A stretch of DNA of 22,328 nucleotides from an uncultured Bacteriovorax sp. (GTDB lineage Bacteria; Bdellovibrionota; Bacteriovoracia; Bacteriovoracales; Bacteriovoracaceae), in the NCBI GenBank assembly GCA_946482295.1, contig CAMLRB010000033.1, forward strand, positions 1 through 22,328, given 5' to 3'. Position 1 is the first letter of the stretch. Every line of letters begins with the position of its first letter. The notes under the pieces are model-generated. The model was not told where the DNA came from, searched no databases, and worked only from the letters and a program-made list of their open reading frames with translations. Shown here piece after piece: positions 8,445-15,595 of this stretch. Position numbers and translations under genes: made by a program.

Positions 8445-9029
8445 ATGAATTCAAAAATCCTCATTGTTCTTTTAATTGCGGCTTTTAATTTTTCACAAGC
8501 ATCCAATGCATCCACTGTTAAACAATTTTTTCAAGGAACGACTCTTAGTCGAAAATACCAAATCTTTTTAGCGTCAGGAACTTTTACACCGAGTGCAGCT
8601 CTGCTGGCCGCAGGTGGCGTTGTTGAAATTGAATTAAGAGGTGGTGGGGGTGGAGGTAGCGGTAGTTTTATCAGTGGTGGATCTTACGTTGGTGGTTGTG
8701 GCGGAGGCAGCAGTTATCTCAAAACATTTGTCACTGTTGCAGGCGCAACAGCTGTTACAATCGGTGCTGGTGGAGCAGGCGGTGCCTCCGCCAGTTCTGG
8801 CTCCAATGGAGCTGCAAGTACTTTTGGTTCAACAACTGTTTCTGGAGGAGATCCAAGTACAGGTGCCACTGTCGGTGGCAACGGGGGAGGGGCCGGCGCA
8901 GGTATTGGGACTAGTACAACTGGTGGAGCGGCCGTTGCAAACTCTGGAGCCGGTGGTGGAGGCGGTGGAAACAGTGGTGCTGGCGGGGCCGGTGGTTCAG
9001 GCCATCTTTTAATTACCTGGTGGGAATAA
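8445..9029 (+). CDS. Secreted glycine-rich protein (tail-fibre-like glycine-rich domain)
   Basis: 194 residues. A signal peptide (ILIVLLIAAFNFSQASNA) is followed by a short segment (GTFTPSAALLAAGGVVEIEL) and then long Gly/Ser/Ala/Thr tracts broken by regularly spaced strands (FVTVAGATAVTIGAGG), ending GSGHLLITWWE. This order, a 'TFT.P' strand, poly-Gly, 'VTIGAGGAGG' and a terminal hydrophobic strand with Trp, is that of the glycine-rich domain found in many phage tail and bacterial surface proteins. GGAGT seven bases upstream supports the start. The higher GC simply reflects Gly codons. A surface or adhesin role is inferred, not shown. Reverse-frame open reading here is a compositional shadow. 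Confidence 0.8.
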   Translation: MNSKILIVLLIAAFNFSQASNASTVKQFFQGTTLSRKYQIFLASGTFTPSAALLAAGGVVEIELRGGGGGGSGSFISGGSYVGGCGGGSSYLKTFVTVAGATAVTIGAGGAGGASASSGSNGAASTFGSTTVSGGDPSTGATVGGNGGGAGAGIGTSTTGGAAVANSGAGGGGGGNSGAGGAGGSGHLLITWWE

Positions 9030-9042
9030 AAATATCTGCAAC

Positions 9043-9061
9043 AAAATGAACTGCTCATTTT
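9043..9061. terminator. Hairpin between convergent genes, possible bidirectional terminator
   Basis: AAAATGA (9043-9049), 5-base loop, TCATTTT (9055-9061). It overlaps the stop codon of the leftward oxygenase gene and lies 14 bases after the glycine-rich stop. The AT-rich stem and short T-run make it weak. Confidence 0.4.
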
Positions 9062-9917
9062 ATTGAAATTTATGTTCACGCATCCACTTCGTTGCAATCC
9101 ACTTCGATCCTTTTTTTACCGGTGTTCCTCCATGCAGAGTGAGTGGATCGACCTGACCTAAACTATTACAATATTCAAAATAAAGAGCCGAACCTTTTTT
9201 AGGTGTCACACTTAAACCAATTGAAGGGAAAATAGTTTCTCCACTTTCTTCGACATCACTTAAATACATGATGAGTGTGCTCACTCGTTGACCACCGCGA
9301 GAAAGGTGAGGAGCACTTCCAGATTCATCTGTGGGAAAATAATCGAAGTGCGGTTTGTATTCTCCACCAACATTGTAATTCAGAATCTGAATGCCTTCGC
9401 CGTTTTCCACCGGCCAGTTCATAACGGTTGCAATTCGATTGTCGAGTTTGGATATGAAATCATTTTCATTTGTCGAAAAATAAGTTCCGTAACTGCTACG
9501 AGCTTCTATGACTTCGCTTTTTCCTGTTGTCGGATCGACAATAGCCGAGCGAGTAAGTTTTGCTTGGGAGAGGCGAATCAGTTCATCACACTCTTCAGCG
9601 CTTAAAAGATTATCTAACAACACAACGACAGGTCGATCTAAACGAAATGAAACGCGCACGTCACGATCATCAGTGTGCAGAAAATTTCCAGTGAAGGCGA
9701 TGCGAGGATTTTCGTAAACGTAATGGAAAGGGCCATCGACATAATCTTCCGGCGATTGCAGGACAGTCGCGATTTCTTCCACACTCTTTTTCGAAACATT
9801 GGGATCGAAGTGATTCTCTAACAATTTCTCAATGATAGAGTCCTGTGAACAGCCACGGGCCAGATTTTCTTCCACCCATTTTGTCCATTCAGCAGGTAAG
9901 GGCATATTGTCATGCAT
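9060..9917 (-). CDS. Prolyl-4-hydroxylase-like 2OG-Fe(II) oxygenase
   Basis: 285-residue cytoplasmic dioxygenase (no signal peptide) of the P4Hc family, which uses 2-oxoglutarate, O2 and Fe(II) to hydroxylate a protein side chain, classically proline. The iron triad is H190-x-D192 (YKPHFDYFP) and His262 (LTLHGG); Lys272 (KKGSKWIATKW) is the 2OG carboxylate ligand. The segment RVSTLIMYLSDVEESGETIFP is nearly canonical. Residues 1-70 form a separate helical N-terminal region that is not part of the oxygenase fold. Start at 9917 has GAGG seven bases upstream; the GTG 33 bases further out is less likely. Substrate is unknown; bacterial homologues act on ribosomal proteins or EF-Tu, or on collagen-like proteins. 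It stands alone between divergent and convergent neighbours. Confidence 0.93.
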   Translation of the reverse strand: MHDNMPLPAEWTKWVEENLARGCSQDSIIEKLLENHFDPNVSKKSVEEIATVLQSPEDYVDGPFHYVYENPRIAFTGNFLHTDDRDVRVSFRLDRPVVVLLDNLLSAEECDELIRLSQAKLTRSAIVDPTTGKSEVIEARSSYGTYFSTNENDFISKLDNRIATVMNWPVENGEGIQILNYNVGGEYKPHFDYFPTDESGSAPHLSRGGQRVSTLIMYLSDVEESGETIFPSIGLSVTPKKGSALYFEYCNSLGQVDPLTLHGGTPVKKGSKWIATKWMREHKFQ

Positions 9918-10058
9918 AGAAAAACCTCGCGTGTTAACCAGAGTTCTCACTCAATGGACTTACCTAACTTTTATCAGCGAAGCTAGTTCGATAACATCAT
10001 TTACAAGGAAGAAATTTGCCATTAGTTTGATATGGCTAACTTTTTGATGGAGTGAATT

Positions 10059-10265
10059 TTGAAAATCTTAATCCTTACCGCGTCTTTGCTGTTTCTTTCA
10101 GCGTGCGCCAACGTTAAACAAATTGATCGCGGTCGTATGGCCTCTCGCGTAATGCAACTTGATCCGACGCCCGAAGAAAGCACTTTTTTGAATGAAGTGA
10201 ATTCATACCGTGAAGGGGCCGCTGGAGGCTCATCAGCAGTTGGGGGTGGTTGTGGGTGCAATTAA
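10059..10265 (+). CDS. DUF4266 small lipoprotein with C-terminal Cys-Gly-Cys tail
   Basis: 68 residues starting at TTG, with GGAG six bases upstream. Signal peptide with lipobox L-S-A-C (Cys16), then the conserved core DRGRMASRVMQLDP and a Gly/Ser tail ending GGGCGCN, so the mature protein is only about 53 residues with Cys65 and Cys67 two from the terminus. The sequence matches the DUF4266 family as I know it. First gene of a four-gene operon; its last 14 bases overlap the likely start of the barrel gene, implying translational coupling. The CxC tail could bind a metal, form a disulfide handled by the thioredoxin encoded three genes down, or carry a modification; none of this is established. 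Confidence 0.9.
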   Translation: MKILILTASLLFLSACANVKQIDRGRMASRVMQLDPTPEESTFLNEVNSYREGAAGGSSAVGGGCGCN

Positions 10266-11421
10266 GCGTTTACAGCCTTTAAAACACTTAAAACCGCTTC
10301 TGATTAGCTTAGGGGCCTTGTACGGCCATGCTTCGCAGGCCATGGAACTTTCAAAGTTTAAATTCCTGCTAAACGTCTTCGATCAAAACGGAGATCAGGG
10401 ATATCAAGTTTACGATAATAGCGGAAATGAAAACCTCACGGTCGTTGCACCTATGATCTTTGTTGCGGCCAACGTGAATGAAGACACCGACGTGAGTGCA
10501 CAATTTATACTTGATGCATGGACTGCTGCTTCGGATACAGCGCTCGATGGAAAAACGGGTGCCTCGGGTGCGGGAATTAAAAATCAAGCGCGCGTGGCCG
10601 GACAACTTGGTTACAAAAAAGGAAATGAACAAAACAACTGGTCAACTCGTCTGGGGGTTTCAAGCGAATACGATTACCAGTCACTCAATTTCGGAGGAAC
10701 TCTTGTTCGCTCATTTGTTGAAGATAATTTTACCCTTTCAATTTCACCTCAAATCTTTCTTGACCAAGCAAAAGATTTTGACCTGAGAACACAAAAGACT
10801 ACTGAGTTCAAAGGACGTGTCATTCATTCTCTGGATGTTTCAGGGGCACAACTTTTAACAGAGAGCGATCTGTTGCAAGTGGGATACACATACATTGGAA
10901 TGAACGGGTACTTGAACAATATTACCAGTAAGGTTCGAGTTCTTTCTGAAGCGACTGATCCATATCAACGCCAAGGAGAGAGACTACCTTCTTCGCGCAC
11001 ACGTCATGCTGTGAGTTCTAAGTGGGTTCATGGATTCAGTGATGATCTTGCCGTTCACCTGGCCTATCGTTACTACACTGATGATTGGAAAATAAAAGCG
11101 CACTCACCTGAAGTGGGAGTGCGTATGAATTTTCATGAAGGGGACAGTTTCTTGATGCCTTCATATCGCTATCACACCCAAACAGCTGCAGAATTTCATC
11201 ATGATTTTTTTACATCGTCACAGGCATTGATGACGAGTGATTCGGATCTTGCTCATTTTGCTTCACATCGCTTTGGTCTTCATTATAATCGTGGTGGTTA
11301 TGACATAGAGAAATGGGGATATAAAGCAGAACTTGATTGGAATGTTGGAGCTTATTGGACTTCAAGGAATAACGATATGGATTACCTTCTCGTCCAAACT
11401 GGCGTAGGACTCGCATTCTAA
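10252..11421 (+). CDS. DUF3570 outer-membrane beta-barrel protein
   Basis: 389 residues from GTG at 10252, giving a signal peptide (LKHLKPLLISLGALYGHASQA) followed by alternating amphipathic strands to a C-terminal Phe (LLVQTGVGLAF), the standard end of an outer-membrane barrel. The frame is open back to GTG 10210, and GTG 10246 is also possible, so the exact start is uncertain; all overlap the end of the DUF4266 gene. Strands such as RHAVSSKWVHGFSDDLAVHLAYRYYTDDW are typical of DUF3570. Notable are DAWTAAS (10513-10533) and DGKTGAS (10546-10566); the second fits the Dxx(S/T)gA(S/T) consensus for ApbE-catalysed FMN attachment, and an ApbE gene is directly downstream. Function of the family is unknown to me. 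Confidence 0.88.
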   Translation: MGAIKRLQPLKHLKPLLISLGALYGHASQAMELSKFKFLLNVFDQNGDQGYQVYDNSGNENLTVVAPMIFVAANVNEDTDVSAQFILDAWTAASDTALDGKTGASGAGIKNQARVAGQLGYKKGNEQNNWSTRLGVSSEYDYQSLNFGGTLVRSFVEDNFTLSISPQIFLDQAKDFDLRTQKTTEFKGRVIHSLDVSGAQLLTESDLLQVGYTYIGMNGYLNNITSKVRVLSEATDPYQRQGERLPSSRTRHAVSSKWVHGFSDDLAVHLAYRYYTDDWKIKAHSPEVGVRMNFHEGDSFLMPSYRYHTQTAAEFHHDFFTSSQALMTSDSDLAHFASHRFGLHYNRGGYDIEKWGYKAELDWNVGAYWTSRNNDMDYLLVQTGVGLAF

Positions 11422-12368
11422 TGACAGCGCCACTCATCCTTAATCGTCCTTTGATGGGTGGGCAGTTCACTGTTACAACGTGGACTAATCAAACTGAACT
11501 TCATACGACCCTTATTAATGAGGGCCTTGATCTCATCGCTGATCTTGAAATGAGACTCACTGATTTTAAAGATTCACCATTCAACCAAATTAATATTCAA
11601 GCGGGAAAAACAGCAGTTGTTGTCGATGCAGAAACTTTCCACTTAATTGAAAAGGCCATTTCTTTTTCAGAAGAAACTGGTGGTGCTTTTGATATTAGTT
11701 ACGCGAGCGTTGGAAAACTTTGGAGAGAAGCGCGCAACACTGGCAAACTGCCTTCACCGGAACTCGTTAAAGAAAGAAGTCAGTTTGTTGATTACAAAAG
11801 AATAGTTCTCGATGAGAAAACTCAGAGTGTTTTTCTTCCTTATGAAAGAATGCAAATTGGATTAGGGGGAATTGGAAAAGGTTATGCCGTGGATAAACTT
11901 TTTACCTTTCTTCAACAAAGAGGTCTGGTCAACTTAATGGTAGATGGATCGGGAGATATTCGTGTGCATTCTTCAGAAGAAGCACCACGTCCCTGGAGAT
12001 TGGGAATAAAAAATCCCTTCAGTCCGAATGAGAATAAAAAAATAGGATATGTACAACTTAAGAATGGGGCACTCGCGACTTCAGGTGATTACATCAACTT
12101 CGTTAGAAGACCTGAATTAAATAAACGTTATCATCACATTATTGATCCGCGCACGGGGCAGCCCACGGAAGGAATCGTGAGTAGTACAATTTTGACAGAG
12201 ACAGCATTAGAGGCTGACCTAACAGCGACAACAATGATGATTTTCGGATTGCAAAGTTCACTTGAATGGTTGAACAAAAAAAAATTAGCAGGTTTTTTAG
12301 TAACCCAAAATGGAAATGTTTTAATGTCTGAAGCAGCTCTGCAATTCATGCAAGGAGATTTGAAATGA
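11421..12368 (+). CDS. apbE: FAD:protein FMN transferase (ApbE family)
   Basis: 315 residues. ApbE enzymes split FAD and attach FMN through a phosphoester bond to Ser/Thr of target proteins, Mg2+-dependent. Visible family motifs: GGIGKGYAVD, NLMVDGSGDIRV, HIIDPRTGQP and ALEADLTATTMMIFG (metal-binding Asp and Thr). The ATG overlaps the preceding stop (TAATG), so translation is coupled. Unlike most periplasmic ApbE lipoproteins, there is no signal peptide: the protein starts straight at the LMGGQFTV strand, so it appears cytoplasmic. That is odd for an operon whose other three products are exported. The most likely substrate in context is the DUF3570 barrel. Confidence 0.94.
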   Translation: MTAPLILNRPLMGGQFTVTTWTNQTELHTTLINEGLDLIADLEMRLTDFKDSPFNQINIQAGKTAVVVDAETFHLIEKAISFSEETGGAFDISYASVGKLWREARNTGKLPSPELVKERSQFVDYKRIVLDEKTQSVFLPYERMQIGLGGIGKGYAVDKLFTFLQQRGLVNLMVDGSGDIRVHSSEEAPRPWRLGIKNPFSPNENKKIGYVQLKNGALATSGDYINFVRRPELNKRYHHIIDPRTGQPTEGIVSSTILTETALEADLTATTMMIFGLQSSLEWLNKKKLAGFLVTQNGNVLMSEAALQFMQGDLK

Positions 12369-12799
12369 AAAAAATTTTATTGGCATTTTTGTTTTCAACT
12401 CATTTAGGCGCAGCCGTAATTAGTGATTTTGAATTGCCCATTCACGGCGAAACAAAAACATTTAAAATTCAAGAAGCGAGAGGAAAGATAGTGGTTCTCA
12501 ACTTTTTTGCAAGTTGGTGCCTGGCCTGCCTTAAAGAAATTCCAGATCTAAATGAAATGAAAGCTAAAAATCCTCATGTTCTTTTTATTGCCATCAATGC
12601 TGGAGACACAAAAGAGCAAATTAAAAAGTTGCTTAAAAAACATCCTTTTTCATTCACAATTTTGGAAGATCGATCAAAAGAAATATCTAAAAGTTTAGGA
12701 GTGTATGAACTTCCTCGAACGATGATCATTGATCCCTATGGAAACATTACATACAACGCTTCTCAAATCCCCAATTTGATACCGAAAAATACAAAATAG
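12365..12799 (+). CDS. TlpA/ResA-like periplasmic thioredoxin
   Basis: 144 residues with a short signal peptide (KKILLAFLFSTHLGAA) and a thioredoxin fold of the TlpA/ResA type: VVLNFFASWCLACLKEIP with Cys52 and Cys55, and the cis-Pro loop LPRTMIID. The inter-cysteine pair is Leu-Ala rather than the usual x-Pro of TlpA proteins, which would shift the redox potential or specificity. It overlaps apbE by ATGA, with AAGGAG just upstream. Last gene of the operon. In context it may keep the Cys-Gly-Cys tail of the DUF4266 protein reduced or form its disulfide; this is inference. Shorter than many TlpA proteins but complete. Confidence 0.92.
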   Translation: MKKILLAFLFSTHLGAAVISDFELPIHGETKTFKIQEARGKIVVLNFFASWCLACLKEIPDLNEMKAKNPHVLFIAINAGDTKEQIKKLLKKHPFSFTILEDRSKEISKSLGVYELPRTMIIDPYGNITYNASQIPNLIPKNTK

Positions 12800-13070
12800 T
12801 CGGGTAATTTTTAACTTTAATTTTTTAAACTTACACTTTCTTACAAAGTGCCCCTATCAACCATGCTTGAAAATACTTAAGGTTAGCTGGGTGATTGAGT
12901 AAGATGTGTTTATAATTGCAGGGAAAAAAAGCAATTTGTACCATTTCTTTTATTTTGCAAGATAAGCATTTTTCATGTCATGATTTTATTAGACCCTATG
13001 GTTCTCTAAGGACGTCAAGAAGTGACCCTGAGAACGATAAGAGAAGAAAACAAGTAGTGCAGGAGGTACT
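12800..13070 (+). promoter_or_regulatory. lon leader and promoter region
   Basis: 271 bases without a gene. A perfect TATAAT occurs at 12911-12916 but has no good -35. A heat-shock sigma32-like arrangement, CTTACAC (12830-12836), 14 bases, CCCCTAT (12851-12857), is present and includes a hairpin CACTTT / AAAGTG (12834-12850). TCATG-T-CATGA (12973-12983) is a small perfect dyad, and GTTCTC / GAGAAC (13001-13035) a loose one. No terminator is obvious after the upstream operon. All assignments are weak. Confidence 0.3.
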
Positions 13071-15479
13071 ATGTCGCAAGCCTGGTCCGAGTCTAAAAAG
13101 TTCCCACTTCTTCCGTTGAGGGATATGATCATTTTTCCTCACATGGTAGTACCTCTGTTCGTGGGGAGAGAAAAATCGATCTCAGCCTTAGAAGAAGCTC
13201 AACGAAACAATAATGAAATTTTCTTAGTCACACAAAAGGACGCCAGTGTTCTTAATCCAGATCGTGAAGATATTTACGAAGTGGGTGTGGTTGTTAATAT
13301 CATTCAAATGCTTCGTCTTCCGGACAATACTGTAAAAGTATTAATCGAAGGAAAGTACAGAGCAAAAATCAAATCATTTGAATCAGGTCCCGAAGGTTAT
13401 TTCGCGGCAGTGGAGAAATGCGTATCTGAAACTAAGGATCCAGTCACTCTAGAAGCTACAATCAGAAGCATCAAAGGAATCTTTGAACAGTATGTGAAGC
13501 TTAATAAGAGAATTCCTCCTGAACTTCTGATGAGCATTTCTTCCATTACTGATCCTTCAAGACTTGCAGATATTATGGTTGCTCACCTCACGATGAAAAT
13601 CGCTGAGAAGCAAGAAATCCTTGAAGCAGTTGAAGTTGGTCGCAGACTCGAACTTCTCCTTGAGAAAATGCAAGGTGAAATAGAAATCATCAATGTTGAA
13701 AGACGAATCCGTACGCGTGTAAAAACGCAAATGGAAAAATCGCAGAAAGAATACTATTTGAATGAGCAGATGAATGCTATTCAAAAAGAGCTTGGCCAAA
13801 AAGATGACGGAAAAACAGACATCCAGGAAATGGAAGAGAAGTTAGCCGCTAAAAAAATGCCGGAAGAAGCTCGTGAGAAAACGGCAAAAGAACTTAAAAA
13901 ACTTAAATCAATGTCTCCAATGTCAGCTGAATCAGCTGTTGTTAGAAACTATGTTGATTGGATGCTATCACTTCCATGGGATGAGTACACAACTGATAAT
14001 AACTCAGTAGCGAGAGCGAAAGAGATATTAGATGACCATCACTATGGTATGAAAGATGTTAAAGAAAGAATTGTTGAGTACCTAGCTGTACGTTCACTTC
14101 TTAAAGAAGAGGGGAAAGGAACAATTCTATGTCTATCTGGTCCTCCGGGAGTAGGTAAAACATCAATTGCAAAATCACTTGCTGAGTCACTCGGACGTTC
14201 ATTCCACAGAATCGCACTTGGTGGCGTTCGTGATGAATCTGAAATCCGCGGACACAGAAGAACTTACGTTGGTGCAATGCCAGGTAAGATCATGATGGCC
14301 CTGAAAAAAGCAGGAACATCAAACCCACTTATCCTTCTAGATGAGATTGATAAAATGTCATCAGATATGCGTGGCGATCCTGCAGCAGCTATGCTTGAAG
14401 TTCTTGATCCAGAACAAAACAAAAACTTCTCTGACCACTATATCGAAGTGGAATACGATCTTTCTAAAGTTATGTTCATCATGACTGCGAACGATCTAAG
14501 CAAAATTCCTGGTCCACTAAGAGACCGCATGGAGATCATCCACCTTTCTGGTTACACTCCACAAGAGAAACTAGAAATTGGGAAACGCTACTTACTGAAA
14601 AAAGCAGTGAAGACAAACGGATTAACAGAGCACGAAGTTCAAATTGGTGATTCAGCTATGACGGATATCATCCGTGGCTGGTCAAAAGAAGCTGGTGTTC
14701 GTGAGTTCGAAAGACTTCTTAATACTGTTGTAAGAAAAATTGCCACTGAAGTTGTGACGAAAGAAGTTCAAGCAGGGAAGAAATTCAATGTTACTTCTAA
14801 ACAACTTCCTAAATACTTAGGCCCTAGAAGATTCGATAGCACAGATATCGAAGCAGGAGCACAAGTTGGACTCGTTAACGGTCTTGCTTGGACTTCAGTT
14901 GGTGGTGAACTCCTCCACATTGAAGTTGTGACTGTAGAAGGGACTGGCAAGATCCAAATCACAGGTAAGCTTGGAGAAGTTATGCAAGAGTCGGCGAAAG
15001 CAGCTCTTAGCTATGTAAGATCAATCTCAAGCAGACTTGGAATTGGAGCTGATTGGTATAACAAAAACGATATCCATATTCACGTACCGGAAGGGGCAAC
15101 GCCGAAAGACGGACCTTCTGCTGGTGTAACAATGGTAACGGCACTTACAAGTGCGATCACTGGAATTCCAGTTCATCAAAACGTGGCCATGACTGGTGAA
15201 GTAACGATTCGTGGACGTGTTCTTCCAATTGGTGGATTGAAGGAAAAACTTCTTGCTGCAAAACATGCTGGTGTAAAAACTGTCGTGATCCCAGCTAAGA
15301 ACGTTAAAGATCTTGCTGAAGTTCCGCAAGAAATTCAGGAAGGTTTAGAAATCCATCCTTGTGATCATGTAGAACAAGTTTTAAAAATTGCTCTTGAGCT
15401 TAATCAACCAGAAAAATTCATGCAGGTTGTGGGCTTAAAAGTTGTAGATGGCGACCGCTCTATGGAAGTTGCTAACTAA
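13071..15479 (+). CDS. lon: ATP-dependent protease Lon (LonA)
   Basis: 802-residue cytoplasmic AAA+ serine protease degrading misfolded and regulatory proteins. Order: LON substrate-binding domain (residues about 10-205, FPLLPLRDMIIFPHMVVPLFVGR), coiled-coil linker, AAA+ module with Walker A GPPGVGKT (357-364) and Walker B LILLDEIDK, then the S16 peptidase domain. The catalytic dyad is Ser683 (PKDGPSAG) and Lys726 (GLKEKLLAAKHAG), spaced 43 residues as in E. coli Lon. AGGAGG four bases before ATG gives a strong start. Transcribed alone, closed by a terminator at 15511. It sits 5.9 kb downstream of clpX on the same strand. Confidence 0.98.
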   Translation: MSQAWSESKKFPLLPLRDMIIFPHMVVPLFVGREKSISALEEAQRNNNEIFLVTQKDASVLNPDREDIYEVGVVVNIIQMLRLPDNTVKVLIEGKYRAKIKSFESGPEGYFAAVEKCVSETKDPVTLEATIRSIKGIFEQYVKLNKRIPPELLMSISSITDPSRLADIMVAHLTMKIAEKQEILEAVEVGRRLELLLEKMQGEIEIINVERRIRTRVKTQMEKSQKEYYLNEQMNAIQKELGQKDDGKTDIQEMEEKLAAKKMPEEAREKTAKELKKLKSMSPMSAESAVVRNYVDWMLSLPWDEYTTDNNSVARAKEILDDHHYGMKDVKERIVEYLAVRSLLKEEGKGTILCLSGPPGVGKTSIAKSLAESLGRSFHRIALGGVRDESEIRGHRRTYVGAMPGKIMMALKKAGTSNPLILLDEIDKMSSDMRGDPAAAMLEVLDPEQNKNFSDHYIEVEYDLSKVMFIMTANDLSKIPGPLRDRMEIIHLSGYTPQEKLEIGKRYLLKKAVKTNGLTEHEVQIGDSAMTDIIRGWSKEAGVREFERLLNTVVRKIATEVVTKEVQAGKKFNVTSKQLPKYLGPRRFDSTDIEAGAQVGLVNGLAWTSVGGELLHIEVVTVEGTGKIQITGKLGEVMQESAKAALSYVRSISSRLGIGADWYNKNDIHIHVPEGATPKDGPSAGVTMVTALTSAITGIPVHQNVAMTGEVTIRGRVLPIGGLKEKLLAAKHAGVKTVVIPAKNVKDLAEVPQEIQEGLEIHPCDHVEQVLKIALELNQPEKFMQVVGLKVVDGDRSMEVAN

Positions 15480-15500
15480 ATTGTCCTTGGATAATCCATA

Positions 15501-15542
15501 AAAAAAGAAGGGGCTCCATATTTATATGGGGCCTTTTTTTTT
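15501..15542. terminator. Rho-independent terminator after lon
   Basis: Nine-pair stem GGCTCCATA / TATGGGGCC (15512-15520 with 15525-15533, one T.G pair) around TTTA, followed by nine T. An A-run (15501-15506) precedes it, so it could act on both strands. Confidence 0.92.
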
Positions 15543-15595
15543 GGTCATTTTTACCCGCATTTTTAAGTCGCTAATTTTTGATATGCTTGAGGGAT

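Noticed and set aside
8714..9097. Open reverse frame across the glycine-rich gene, encoding a Pro/Ala-rich protein
   Set aside because: Antisense of Gly codons gives Pro/Ala automatically; no signal or ribosome site, and the forward frame has both.
12916..13119. Short open frame running into lon
   Set aside because: Overlaps the strong lon Shine-Dalgarno and start in another frame; no protein-like features.
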